A stretch of DNA of 38,046 nt, taken from the NCBI GenBank assembly GCA_016937855.1, contig JAFGVU010000213.1:1-38046 (forward strand). Direction: 5' to 3'. The position numbers were made by a program, and so were the translations under genes. This document shows positions 16,909 through 25,606 of the stretch, in pieces. The notes beneath the pieces are model-generated. The model was not told where the DNA came from. It ran no database searches and saw only the letters and a list, made by a program, of their open reading frames with translations. The DNA is from Bacteroidales bacterium (GTDB lineage: Bacteria; Bacteroidota; Bacteroidia; Bacteroidales; ML635J-15). Each line of letters opens with the position of its first letter. Position 1 is the first letter of the stretch.

Positions 16909-17946
16909 CTAATACTTATAATTTTTCAACACATTTGCATATTCATCCAATACACTAACGAATTTTTTACAAGTTTCTTGTAATGTTTTATAACTTTCTC
17001 CTCCGGCAGCATTAATATGCCCTCCACCATTAAAATGTTTCGACGAAAAGTCGTTAACAGAAAAATCACCTTTAGATCGGAAACTAATTTTGACAAAATT
17101 ATCTCTTTCGATAAATATTGCAGAAAAAACTATACCTTTTACTGATAGTGGAATGTTTACAAAGTTTTCTGTATCACCAAACTTTTCCTTAAAAACTTTA
17201 CGATCTTCGGCTGTAATGTATATGTATCCTGTTTTTAATTCGGGAAATAGAACCATTCGATTTAGCATTACATGTCCCATAAAACGCATACGATCCTCCG
17301 AAAAGCTGTTATAAACTCTGTCAAAAACAATGTCTTTTTCAACTCCATATTTTAACAATTCGGCAACAATACGGAAAGTATTAGGATTTGAAGAGTTAAA
17401 ACTAAAAGAACCTGTATCTGTCATTATCCCAACATAAAGACAAGTTGCTACATCTTTATCAATAAAAGCTTTAAGGTAGGTATTTTCGATTATTTCGTAC
17501 AAAAGTCCTGCAGTGGAGCAATATTCAGTTTCGGAAAACAATAAATCTGTAAAATTATCTGGATTTGGGTGATGATCTATTAATACTTTAAATGCAGTAG
17601 AATCATTAAATCTATCTTCAACATTTTTTATTCGGTTAAGGGCATTAAAATCAACACCAATTAGCAAATCGGCATCTTTAAAAATGTTATGATTTGAGTC
17701 TGTTTTTTTCCCTAAAACAGTTAAATAGTTTCGTCCGGGCATCCAAAATAAAAAAGAAGGATATTGAGTTGGACTAATAACTTTTGCATTTTTTCCGGCA
17801 TTTTTCAAAACTAAACACAATGCTAGAGCAGAACCAATCGCATCTCCATCTGGATTGTAATGAGGGACAATTATTATATTTTCTGATGCTTTGATTTTTT
17901 CTTCAAGGAGCATCAATTCAGCATTATAGTTTTTGATTTTAGACAT
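16909..17946 (-). CDS. DHH phosphoesterase, NrnA/RecJ-like
   Basis: A 345-aa cytoplasmic DHH-DHHA1 protein of the NrnA type, which degrades nanoRNA and/or pAp or cyclic dinucleotide products. Metal-binding motifs are HYNPDGDAIGS (about 29-39), GVDFNAL, and LIDHHPNPDNF, with GGGHINAAGG in the DHHA1 domain near the C-terminus. The length matches NrnA. It is the first gene of the unit leading into the FKBP genes and nadD. Substrate choice among nanoRNA, pAp and pApA cannot be fixed from sequence. Confidence 0.9.
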   Translation of the reverse strand: MSKIKNYNAELMLLEEKIKASENIIIVPHYNPDGDAIGSALALCLVLKNAGKNAKVISPTQYPSFLFWMPGRNYLTVLGKKTDSNHNIFKDADLLIGVDFNALNRIKNVEDRFNDSTAFKVLIDHHPNPDNFTDLLFSETEYCSTAGLLYEIIENTYLKAFIDKDVATCLYVGIMTDTGSFSFNSSNPNTFRIVAELLKYGVEKDIVFDRVYNSFSEDRMRFMGHVMLNRMVLFPELKTGYIYITAEDRKVFKEKFGDTENFVNIPLSVKGIVFSAIFIERDNFVKISFRSKGDFSVNDFSSKHFNGGGHINAAGGESYKTLQETCKKFVSVLDEYANVLKNYKY

Positions 17947-18010
17947 ATCAATATTATATAATTCAAAAACCTAAAAATACATCAAAATTTTCTAAATCTA
18001 AAATTAATTA

Positions 18011-18126
18011 ACCCCTGATTGATTATTAGAAAGCTTCGAGCACCTATACCTTATCGAAGCTCAGCACAGGAAGCTAAACGAATATATTTGCTAATGCATA
18101 ATGCGTATTTAATTCTTAATCGGGGT
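18011..18126. repeat. Nested inverted repeat between the DHH and HPt-like genes
   Basis: Outer arms ACCCC(T)GATT (18011-18020) and AATCGGGGT (18118-18126) enclose a second perfect 8-bp stem, AGCTTCGA (18032-18039) with TCGAAGCT (18054-18061). The element lies in the minus-strand leader region of the DHH gene. It may be a small non-autonomous mobile element or a structured leader. A TATATTCG box inside (minus strand, near 18090) might be a promoter. Confidence 0.45.
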
Positions 18127-18135
18127 AAACACCTA

Positions 18136-18164
18136 AAAGATGATCGATATAAATAGTTGCAAAT
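18136..18164 (-). repeat. Dispersed 29-bp repeat, copy 2
   Basis: Partner of 13808-13836 (23 of 29 identical). It lies 14 bp beyond the stop of the HPt-like gene. Confidence 0.35.
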
Positions 18165-18178
18165 ATTCTTTTCAAAGC

Positions 18179-18526
18179 TTATAAATCACGACTTATAATA
18201 TCTTTTAAAACCTCAAGTTCGTTTTCCATCTCATCAATAAAATCCAGCATCCTATTTGTTTTTGTAATATCCATGGTCTCAATTTCGATAGCCATTACAT
18301 TCATCAATTCGAAACAAACAGATTTGCTAGCCTTAGCTACAGCCTGTGCATTTCGGGCTAATGACTCTACATTTTCTGAATTTACTGCTTTTCTCATTTT
18401 TCTTATAAAAATGTAAATCTCTTTAAAATAATTATCAAGCAAAACTCGTATATTTTTCTCATTATGGGCAAGCAAATCAAAAAGCTCTGCTTTATTAAAA
18501 TGCTTTAGGTTCATATTATTTTCCAT
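18179..18526 (-). CDS. HPt-like four-helix protein lacking the phospho-histidine
   Basis: A 115-aa all-helical protein. Its pattern fits a histidine phosphotransfer domain: an N-terminal LFDLLAHNEKNIRVLLDNYFKEI helix, a short E/N-rich turn (VNSENVESLARNA), the segment where HPt proteins read H.LKGSS, and a C-terminal amphipathic pair (MLDFIDEMENELEVL). At the phosphorylation site this protein has Q61 (ARNAQAVAKASKSV) in place of His, so it probably cannot carry phosphate. The domain call is by pattern and not certain; a generic helical bundle is the alternative. It is a single gene with its own leader, divergent from tex. Confidence 0.6.
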   Translation of the reverse strand: MENNMNLKHFNKAELFDLLAHNEKNIRVLLDNYFKEIYIFIRKMRKAVNSENVESLARNAQAVAKASKSVCFELMNVMAIEIETMDITKTNRMLDFIDEMENELEVLKDIISRDL

Positions 18527-18706
18527 ATTAAAAGATTTATTAGAATCAAATCAAAAACACAGTCAAATTATTATACGCTTGCATCAAAACAATGTTTAGT
18601 TTTAGCAGTAGTTTTTTTTAGGTATTTTGGTAAAAAAATATAAACTTAAAAAAATAATTTTTAGGGAATTTTTGAATATTTGTTCACAAACAAATATAAA
18701 TTTTAA

Positions 18707-18736
18707 TTGTTGATAGAAGTAAAATTAGTATGTTTG
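18707..18736 (+). promoter_or_regulatory. Bacteroidota-type promoter for tex
   Basis: TTG (18707-18709), a 19-bp spacer and TATGTTTG (18729-18736) fit the -33/-7 consensus. The ATG follows 13 bp later. The rest of the divergent region 18527-18706 is AT-rich without a clear element. Confidence 0.6.
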
Positions 18737-18749
18737 TGAAAATTTTTTT

Positions 18750-20879
18750 ATGGATAAAAAGATTGAATTAATAGCTGCCTCAACCTTGGTATCACCAAGG
18801 CAAATAATAAATACTCTTGAGCTTTTCGACGGTGGAGCAACCTTACCGTTTGTGGCACGATATCGTAAAGAAAAAACAGGAGGTCTTGACGAAGAACAGC
18901 TTGAAAACATCCGAAAGCAAAACGAGTATTTAACCGAATTAATTTCGCGAAAAGAATCAATAATAGGGGTAATTGAAAAACAAGGATTGCTTACTAATGA
19001 ACTTAAATTTCAAATTGAGAACACATGGGACTCAAATACACTTGAGGATATTTATTTACCTTACAAGCCAAAAAAACGCACAAGAGCATCGATTGCAAAA
19101 GAAAAAGGTTTAGAGCCGCTTGCAGAAATCATATTTAAACAACAAGATATTGACATACAGACAATTGCATCTGGTTATCTAAATGATGATGTTAAGTCTA
19201 TTGACGAAGCCTTAGAAGGTGTTAACGATATAATTGCTGAGAAGATTTCTGAGAACCCATCTGCCAGAGAACGTGTTAGAAATTTATTTGCTGACGAAGC
19301 AATAATTAGTTCTAGGGTTATTAAATCAAAAGCTTCAGAAGCGGTAAAGTATCAGGATTATTTTGATTTTTCGCAGAAGCTCGACAAATGTCCTTCGCAC
19401 CGCCTTTTGGCAATACGTCGAGGTGAAAAAGAAGGATATTTGCGCGTTGATATTTCGCCTGTTGAAGAAAATGCATTAAAGCGACTTAAATATTTATTTG
19501 TTAAATCAAAAAACAAATGTGGCGATATCGTAGAAGCAGCGATGAAAGATTCCTATTCCAGACTCATCAAACCATCCATTGAAAATGAGTTTGCATCAAC
19601 TAGTAAAACACTTGCTGACATTGCTGCCATCGATGTATTTACAAATAATCTGCGACAGCTTTTATTGGCTCCGCCTTATGGTAAAAAAAGAATTTTAGGT
19701 ATCGATCCGGGCTATAGAACAGGATGTAAAGTTGTTTGTATTGACGAACAAGGCGACTTATTACATAACGAAACTATTCATCCTCATAAGCCTCAAGAAG
19801 AAACCTCTCTGGCAATGAAAAAACTAAGTTCGTTAGTCTCAAGTTACAAAATTGACGCTGTTGCAATTGGTAATGGAACTGCTAGTCGCGAAACCGAAAG
19901 TTTTGTAAAAAGAATAAAATTTGATAGAGAATTGCAAGTTTTTGTTGTTAGTGAGGATGGTGCTTCTGTTTATTCTGCTTCCTCGGTTGCTCGCGAAGAG
20001 TTTCCTCAGTACGATGTCACTGTCCGCGGAGCTGTTTCTATTGCGCGCCGACTAATGGACCCTTTGGCAGAGTTAGTAAAAATTGATCCAAAATCAATTG
20101 GAGTAGGACAGTATCAACACGATGTAGATCAAAAATTGCTAAAAGACAGTCTTGACAGAGTTGTTGAAAGTGCTGTTAATAGTGTAGGAGTAAATCTCAA
20201 TACGGCAAGCAAACATCTATTAAATTATGTTTCAGGCTTAGGGCCGGCATTAGCAAAAAGTATTGTCGATTATCGTAGTCAAAATGGAGCGTTTAAAAAT
20301 CGAAAACTATTGCTTAAGGTTCCGCGTCTTGGTGCTAAAGCCTATGAGCAATGTGCAGGTTTTTTACGAATAGCCGACGGAGACAATCCACTCGACAATA
20401 CAGCTGTCCACCCAGAATCGTATCATATTGTACAAAAAATGGCTAAGGATCTTGGAGTAAAACCCAACGAATTGATTGACAACACTGAATTACTTAAGTC
20501 TATTAACTTAAATAATTATGTTAATGATGAAATAGGCTTGCCCTCTTTAAACGATATTATTAAAGAGCTAGAAAAACCTGACAGAGATCCACGAAAAGCA
20601 ATCAAAGTCATGGAATTTGACAAAACAATTTACAAAATTGACGATCTTGTGGTTGGGATGGAGCTACCCGGTATAGTTACAAACATTACAAATTTTGGCG
20701 CTTTTGTGGATATTGGAATAAAAGAAAACGGGTTGGTACATGTTTCTCAGATTGCCGAAAGATTTATCTCAAATCCTGCCGAGGAGCTTAGTTTACACCA
20801 ACACCTAAAAGTTAAGATAGTTGAAGTAGATATTGAACGAAAGAGAATACAACTTTCGATGAAAGGCATAAAACAATAA
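18750..20879 (+). CDS. tex: Tex-family RNA-binding transcription accessory protein
   Basis: A 709-aa cytoplasmic nucleic-acid-binding protein. Domains in order: helical Tex N-domain (LPFVARYRKEKTGGLDEEQL at about 30-50), a YqgF/RuvC-like domain starting RILGIDPGYRTGCK (about 312), a helix-hairpin-helix region (LNTASKHLLNYVSGLGPALAKS, about 482-505), and a C-terminal S1 domain (about 633-705; GMELPGIVTNITNFGAFVDIG). The length is slightly below the 770-aa enterobacterial Tex, as in many Bacteroidota. The family role is in transcription and RNA handling; its molecular task is not well defined. It is followed after 59 bp by korA. Confidence 0.95.
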   Translation: MDKKIELIAASTLVSPRQIINTLELFDGGATLPFVARYRKEKTGGLDEEQLENIRKQNEYLTELISRKESIIGVIEKQGLLTNELKFQIENTWDSNTLEDIYLPYKPKKRTRASIAKEKGLEPLAEIIFKQQDIDIQTIASGYLNDDVKSIDEALEGVNDIIAEKISENPSARERVRNLFADEAIISSRVIKSKASEAVKYQDYFDFSQKLDKCPSHRLLAIRRGEKEGYLRVDISPVEENALKRLKYLFVKSKNKCGDIVEAAMKDSYSRLIKPSIENEFASTSKTLADIAAIDVFTNNLRQLLLAPPYGKKRILGIDPGYRTGCKVVCIDEQGDLLHNETIHPHKPQEETSLAMKKLSSLVSSYKIDAVAIGNGTASRETESFVKRIKFDRELQVFVVSEDGASVYSASSVAREEFPQYDVTVRGAVSIARRLMDPLAELVKIDPKSIGVGQYQHDVDQKLLKDSLDRVVESAVNSVGVNLNTASKHLLNYVSGLGPALAKSIVDYRSQNGAFKNRKLLLKVPRLGAKAYEQCAGFLRIADGDNPLDNTAVHPESYHIVQKMAKDLGVKPNELIDNTELLKSINLNNYVNDEIGLPSLNDIIKELEKPDRDPRKAIKVMEFDKTIYKIDDLVVGMELPGIVTNITNFGAFVDIGIKENGLVHVSQIAERFISNPAEELSLHQHLKVKIVEVDIERKRIQLSMKGIKQ

Positions 20880-20938
20880 AACTAATCGAACCATAATAAA
20901 TCTAATCTGTTTATAAACTAAAACTGAAAAACTAATAT

Positions 20939-22765
20939 ATGAGTAAAAAAGTAATTGATTTAGACAATGTAGTGGTTAAGTTTGCTGGCGATTCCGGAGA
21001 TGGAATTCAGCTATCCGGCACACAATTCACAAATACTACAGCTTTAATGGGAGAGGAAGTAGCAACATTTCCCGATTATCCAGCCGAAATTAGAGCTCCT
21101 CAAGGTACAGTTGGCGGAGTTTCCGGCTTTCAACTACATTTTGGGAAAAACATCCATACTCCCGGCGATAAATGTGACGTGCTTGTTGCCTTAAATCCCG
21201 CAGCAATTATGGCAAACATAAAAATGATTAAAAGAGGTGGAACTATAATTGCCGACATCGATACATTTAGCGAAAAGAATCTTGAGAAAGCAGGATTTGA
21301 AGAAGACACACTCGATAAAATAAAGCAGGATTATAAGCTTATAGAAGCACCTATTAGCTCAATGACTCAGGAGACTCTCAAAGAAAGTGGGCTTGATATT
21401 AAAGTCATTATGAAAAGTAAAAATATGTTTGCTTTGGGTATCGTTTACAATTTATTTGGATTCCCTACAAAGCATTCGGAAGACTTTTTTGATGAAAAGT
21501 TTAAAAACAAGCCCGAATTAGCAAAAGCAAATAAAAAAGTACTCAAGGGTGGATTTAATTATGCTGCTGCAATACAAGCAATGCCTTCTTTTAGAGTACA
21601 TGCTCCAACCGATTTAAAAGGAAAGTATCGCAATATAAGTGGCAATGTAGCAACTGCTTGGGGATTATTGGCTGCTGCCGAAAAAACCGGATTAAAACTG
21701 TTTTTAGGATCTTATCCCATTACTCCAGCTTCAGAAATATTGATGGAGATTTCAAATCGTAAGGACTTAGGCGCTAAATCATTTCAGGCCGAAGACGAAA
21801 TTGGCGGAATTGTTAGTGCAATTGGAGCCTCATTTGCAGGAAATCTTGCCGCAACATCTACATCAGGACCGGGCCTAGCTTTAAAATCAGAAGCTTTGGG
21901 CTTAGCTGTAATAACTGAGCTTCCTCTGGTAGTTGTTAATGTACAACGGGGCGGACCATCAACAGGATTACCTACAAAAACTGAACAATCCGACCTGTTT
22001 CAAGCATTAGCCGGACGAAATGGTGAAAGCCCTGTCCCAGTTATCGCAGCGAGTACTCCATCAAATTGCTTCGAATACGCATACGAAGCTGCTCGTATTG
22101 CACTTGAACACATGACACCGGTGCTTTTACTCACCGATAGCTATTTAGCTAATGGAACAGAAGCTTGGCGAATCCCACAAATGAAAGATTTGCAAAATAT
22201 AAGTACAAAATTTATTAACTCTGACGCTGAAGAATATCTGCCATACGAAAGAGACGAAAATCTTGTCAGAAAATGGGCTGTTCCAGGGATGAAAGGGTTT
22301 GAGCACAGAATTGGCGGTCTCGAAAAAATGGACATTACCGGAACTGTTTCTTACGTTCCTGTTAACCACGAGAAAATGACAGAATTACGCGAAAACAAAG
22401 TCGAAAAAATTGCAGATTTTATCCCTGATCAAATAGTTGAAGGAAACCCAGAAAGCGAAACACTAATTCTTGGATGGGGAAGCACTTACGGACATATCAC
22501 ATCGGCAATCACCGAATTGAAAGATGAAGGTATAGAGCTGGCTTTTGCACAATTTAACTATATTATGCCACTGCCTAAAAACACCAGTGAGGTTTTGGCA
22601 AAATATAAAAAGATTATTGTTTGTGAACTAAATCGTGGGCAATTTGCAGCTTATTTGAGAATGAAATTTCCCGAATACAAATACGAACAAGTCAACAAAG
22701 TGCAGGGATTACCTTTTACTGTAGCAGATATTAAAACTTCAATTAAACAAAAATTAGAAAACTAA
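20939..22765 (+). CDS. korA: 2-oxoglutarate:ferredoxin oxidoreductase, fused gamma-alpha subunit
   Basis: With KorB this forms a TPP enzyme that interconverts 2-oxoglutarate and succinyl-CoA using ferredoxin. The N-terminal gamma domain (FAGDSGDGIQLSG at 15-27) is fused to the alpha domain beginning about residue 235 (GSYPITPASEI at about 255, then AEDEIGGIVSAIGASFAG and TSGPGLALKSEALGLA). At 608 aa it is the size of this fused type. The enzyme could accept other 2-oxoacids; 2-oxoglutarate is preferred by similarity to Bacteroidota KorAB. It serves a reductive or incomplete TCA cycle in anaerobes. The stop is one base before korB. Confidence 0.92.
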   Translation: MSKKVIDLDNVVVKFAGDSGDGIQLSGTQFTNTTALMGEEVATFPDYPAEIRAPQGTVGGVSGFQLHFGKNIHTPGDKCDVLVALNPAAIMANIKMIKRGGTIIADIDTFSEKNLEKAGFEEDTLDKIKQDYKLIEAPISSMTQETLKESGLDIKVIMKSKNMFALGIVYNLFGFPTKHSEDFFDEKFKNKPELAKANKKVLKGGFNYAAAIQAMPSFRVHAPTDLKGKYRNISGNVATAWGLLAAAEKTGLKLFLGSYPITPASEILMEISNRKDLGAKSFQAEDEIGGIVSAIGASFAGNLAATSTSGPGLALKSEALGLAVITELPLVVVNVQRGGPSTGLPTKTEQSDLFQALAGRNGESPVPVIAASTPSNCFEYAYEAARIALEHMTPVLLLTDSYLANGTEAWRIPQMKDLQNISTKFINSDAEEYLPYERDENLVRKWAVPGMKGFEHRIGGLEKMDITGTVSYVPVNHEKMTELRENKVEKIADFIPDQIVEGNPESETLILGWGSTYGHITSAITELKDEGIELAFAQFNYIMPLPKNTSEVLAKYKKIIVCELNRGQFAAYLRMKFPEYKYEQVNKVQGLPFTVADIKTSIKQKLEN

Positions 22766-22766
22766 T

Positions 22767-23777
22767 ATGGAAACACAAAAATATACTCCAAAGGATTTTA
22801 AAAGTGGACAAGATGTTCGTTGGTGTCCGGGATGTGGAGACTTTATGGTACTCGCATCTTTGCAAAAAGCAATGTCAGAGTTAAATCACAACAAAGAAGA
22901 TTACGCAGTTGTTTCAGGAATCGGTTGCAGCTCACGTTTCCCTTACTATATGAACACCTACGGGTTTCATGGAATTCATGGCAGAGCCGCGTTATTAGCA
23001 TCCGGAGTAAAAGTAGCAAATCCAAAGTTAAGCGTTTGGCAAATAACAGGCGATGGCGATGCACTTGCAATCGGCGGAAATCATTTTATACACGAAGTAA
23101 GGCGAAATGTTAATGTTAATGTTTTGCTTTTTAATAACCAAATTTATGGTTTAACTAAAGGACAGTATTCGCCAACTTCACTAATGGGTCAAAAAACAAA
23201 AACCTCGCCTCACGGGACAGTCGAAGTTCCTTTTAACCCCGGACAACTCACAATAGGAGCAGGTGGTAGATTCTTTGCTCGTACAATAGATAATAATGTG
23301 AAAGAAACTGTCGAAATATTTAAATATGCCGACGGCTTTAAAGGAACTTCAATAATTGAAATATTGCAAAACTGTGTTATATTTAATAATGGCGCTCACT
23401 CAGCAATAACCGACAAAGAAACACGCGAAGATAATCAGTTGTGGGTTGAGCACGGAAAACCAATGATTTTTGGTAAAGAACAGAATAAAGGAATTATCCT
23501 TGACGGTGTTAAACTAAAGGTTGTTGAAATTGGTAAAAACGGAATAAGCGAAAATAACATTCTGGTTCACGATATGCACGAAGAAGATACAACAATTCAT
23601 AATGCATTACTAAAAATGAAACTACCTGAATTTCCAGAAGTTTTTGGAATAATCAGAGCAGTTGAAGATGAAACTTATGACGATTTACTTGATAAACAAA
23701 TTGTTGGAATAAAACAAAAATCAAAAATCTCGTGTATGGACGACCTGCTTAACAGTGGATCAACTTGGGAGGTTTAG
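22767..23777 (+). CDS. korB: 2-oxoglutarate:ferredoxin oxidoreductase, beta subunit
   Basis: The TPP- and 4Fe-4S-binding subunit, 336 aa. RWCPGCGDF (C20, C23) and GIGCSSRFP give cluster-ligand cysteines, and GDGDALAIGGNH with VLLFNNQIYGLTKGQ is the TPP/Mg site (about 94-130). No ferredoxin domain is attached, so electrons go to a separate ferredoxin. It is translationally coupled to korA, with one base between stop and start. A perfect 8-bp inverted repeat 9 bp after the stop may end the transcript. Confidence 0.93.
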   Translation: METQKYTPKDFKSGQDVRWCPGCGDFMVLASLQKAMSELNHNKEDYAVVSGIGCSSRFPYYMNTYGFHGIHGRAALLASGVKVANPKLSVWQITGDGDALAIGGNHFIHEVRRNVNVNVLLFNNQIYGLTKGQYSPTSLMGQKTKTSPHGTVEVPFNPGQLTIGAGGRFFARTIDNNVKETVEIFKYADGFKGTSIIEILQNCVIFNNGAHSAITDKETREDNQLWVEHGKPMIFGKEQNKGIILDGVKLKVVEIGKNGISENNILVHDMHEEDTTIHNALLKMKLPEFPEVFGIIRAVEDETYDDLLDKQIVGIKQKSKISCMDDLLNSGSTWEV

Positions 23778-23785
23778 CAATTATA

Positions 23786-23814
23786 AATTCTGATGTTGTT
23801 AATTTGTCAGAATT
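23786..23814. terminator. Possible terminator hairpin after korB
   Basis: AATTCTGA (23786-23793) and TCAGAATT (23807-23814) form a perfect 8-bp stem with a 13-nt loop between convergent genes. There is no clear T-run, so this is a weak call. Confidence 0.4.
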
Positions 23815-23851
23815 ATGCTAAAATATATAATAGTATAAAAATAACTCTTAG

Positions 23852-24592
23852 CTAAAAGTCATAATTTTGCTTTGAGCCAAAAGCTATACAAACGGAAACA
23901 CCATATGCCAAAGGATTAAAGTTTAATTCTCCGTTTGTGTAGCTTTTACTATATCCATAATTTAATGTTTCGTTTAAATGATTGAGGTCAATATAATGAA
24001 AAGGCAGGCAGTAAAATGCTGACAAATCTAAATTAAATTTTGGTCCTCCAATTGATAGTGTGTATGAAAAACGGCCTGCAACAACCGCTCTGTTAGTTGG
24101 CACAACGACATTGTAATTAGATTCTAAATCGGTGCTAAGTTTAACTTTGTACTGATCAAGCTTAATTCCGAAACGAGGCCCCATCCGAAAATAGTTAGTA
24201 TTTACAATATTTAATTGATAATGAACAGTAATCCCATTATGAGCTATTGTAAAACTCTCTCTATATTTATCTCCGTTTACATCAATACCCGAAGCATTTG
24301 TTCTATACTGAGAGTAATGTACATTACCACCGAACTCACTAAAGCGCGAATGAATTTTTGTTCCTAACATTGCTCCGGGAACGTATTGTGGCACAACTAA
24401 ATGAGCATCAGTAGATTGATCAAAATCGTAGTGAAATGAGTTAAAATCGTTTATAATCAGATTTATAGGAGCAGGCTCTAAAAACAAATCAACATCAGCC
24501 CCTACATAAAGATATTTTCTGTTCTGAGCATTTATACAAATAGCAAAACCGAATAATAAAAAAAAGAAAAGTAAAAATCGTCTGCTCAACAT
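23852..24592 (-). CDS. Predicted outer-membrane beta-barrel-like protein
   Basis: About 246 aa from the preferred start MLSRRFLLFFFLLFGFAICINAQ, a clear signal peptide ending at INAQ; an in-frame ATG 11 codons upstream (24625) is less likely. The mature protein is made of alternating polar/hydrophobic stretches with many Tyr, Phe and Asn (GGNVHYSQYRTN, RFSYTLSIGGPKFNLDLSAFY) and ends in Phe, as expected for a small outer-membrane barrel. No specific family is recognised. It diverges from the lipoprotein gene at 24733. Confidence 0.7.
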   Translation of the reverse strand: MLSRRFLLFFFLLFGFAICINAQNRKYLYVGADVDLFLEPAPINLIINDFNSFHYDFDQSTDAHLVVPQYVPGAMLGTKIHSRFSEFGGNVHYSQYRTNASGIDVNGDKYRESFTIAHNGITVHYQLNIVNTNYFRMGPRFGIKLDQYKVKLSTDLESNYNVVVPTNRAVVAGRFSYTLSIGGPKFNLDLSAFYCLPFHYIDLNHLNETLNYGYSKSYTNGELNFNPLAYGVSVCIAFGSKQNYDF

Positions 24593-24667
24593 AAAAAACA
24601 AATAAGTGGTTCGTAGCTTAATCAAATTTTTTTACGTTGGATTTTGATTTTGGTTAGTAAAAATTCG

Positions 24668-24681
24668 TTTTTTTTTTTTTT
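24668..24681. repeat. T14 homopolymer in a divergent promoter region
   Basis: An uninterrupted run of 14 T bases on the plus strand. It falls where the -33 element of the downstream lipoprotein promoter would lie, 15 bp before a GATATTTG box. Confidence 0.8.
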
Positions 24682-24695
24682 ATAGTCTATAAAAA

Positions 24696-24703
24696 GATAT
24701 TTG
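24696..24703 (+). promoter_or_regulatory. Possible -7 box for the lyase-like lipoprotein gene
   Basis: GATATTTG differs from TAnnTTTG at one base and lies 29 bp before the ATG at 24733. The expected -33 position falls inside the T14 run. Confidence 0.3.
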
Positions 24704-24732
24704 AGTTATTTTTACTATTATTATAATTAGAA

Positions 24733-25593
24733 ATGAGAAGTTTTCTTAAAATATTTTATTTAGCTTCGTTTATTTTACTCATATTATCATGTAAAAACAG
24801 AAGCTGTGACTGTCCAGATCGCAACCTCAGGAGTGTCAGTTTTGGGTTTGAATCATCATTAAACGATTGGATAGACTTGGGTGGCGGTATCGAGATAAAA
24901 GATTCTTCAAATATCAGATTATGCCCCGAAAAACACTTTGATGGCGATAAGTCAGTTCAATTTATTATCTCACAGGATAGCTACATAAATGGCGGCGTTA
25001 GAGCAGAAATGAGTTTTGATCAAATGATTGAAGCCGGAGATGAAACTTTTTATGAATACAGTTTTTTAATCCCTGCTGACTACCAGGACGTTAGCTCTCT
25101 AAAAGCCGTAGATGGACGAAACAATTGGCAGATCCTCGGGCAGTGGCACGATCAGCCTGATGAGTGCCTTTGTGAGGATTGGTCAAACTATCAGGGAAAT
25201 TCACCACCAATCGCGATTTACTATGTTTTTTTGGATAAGGCTGATTCAGAATACCTAAAACTTTTGTCAAACCAAGACGCTATTGCTGTTTTCGGTATGG
25301 ACACAACATGGGATAAGGTAGCAGCGATATCGCTTGAGTATTATGGTAAAACAATTGCAATTCACAAAATTGAAAAAGGAGAATGGATTAGTTTAAAGTT
25401 TCATATTAAATGGTCTTTAGATGACAATGGATTTATCCAAGTTTGGCAAAATCAGCAGCCTTTTACCAATGGGCGAATATATGGGAAAAACATGCTTAAT
25501 AATGCATCACACTATTTTAAATTTGGATTATATAGACATCCAGACATACCATTCACAAATTCAATATACTACGATAAAATTGAAATTTATTGA
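24733..25593 (+). CDS. Polysaccharide lyase-like lipoprotein (jelly-roll)
   Basis: A 286-aa lipoprotein (lipobox LILSC, C20). The mature part looks like a concanavalin-A-type beta-sandwich of the polysaccharide-lyase group (Pfam Polysacc_lyase / heparin-lyase-I-like): a first strand FGFESSLNDW, GGVRAEMSF with the Arg-Ala-Glu seen in many such lyases, a QILGQWHDQPDE stretch with Trp-His, EWISLKFHIKWSLDDNGFIQVW and YFKFGLYRHP. A cell-surface glycan-active enzyme is likely, but substrate and activity cannot be assigned. Cysteines at 25 and 27 close to the lipid anchor, plus the DECLCEDW pair, may form disulfides. Confidence 0.7.
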   Translation: MRSFLKIFYLASFILLILSCKNRSCDCPDRNLRSVSFGFESSLNDWIDLGGGIEIKDSSNIRLCPEKHFDGDKSVQFIISQDSYINGGVRAEMSFDQMIEAGDETFYEYSFLIPADYQDVSSLKAVDGRNNWQILGQWHDQPDECLCEDWSNYQGNSPPIAIYYVFLDKADSEYLKLLSNQDAIAVFGMDTTWDKVAAISLEYYGKTIAIHKIEKGEWISLKFHIKWSLDDNGFIQVWQNQQPFTNGRIYGKNMLNNASHYFKFGLYRHPDIPFTNSIYYDKIEIY

Positions 25594-25606
25594 ATCTGTA
25601 GTTTAA

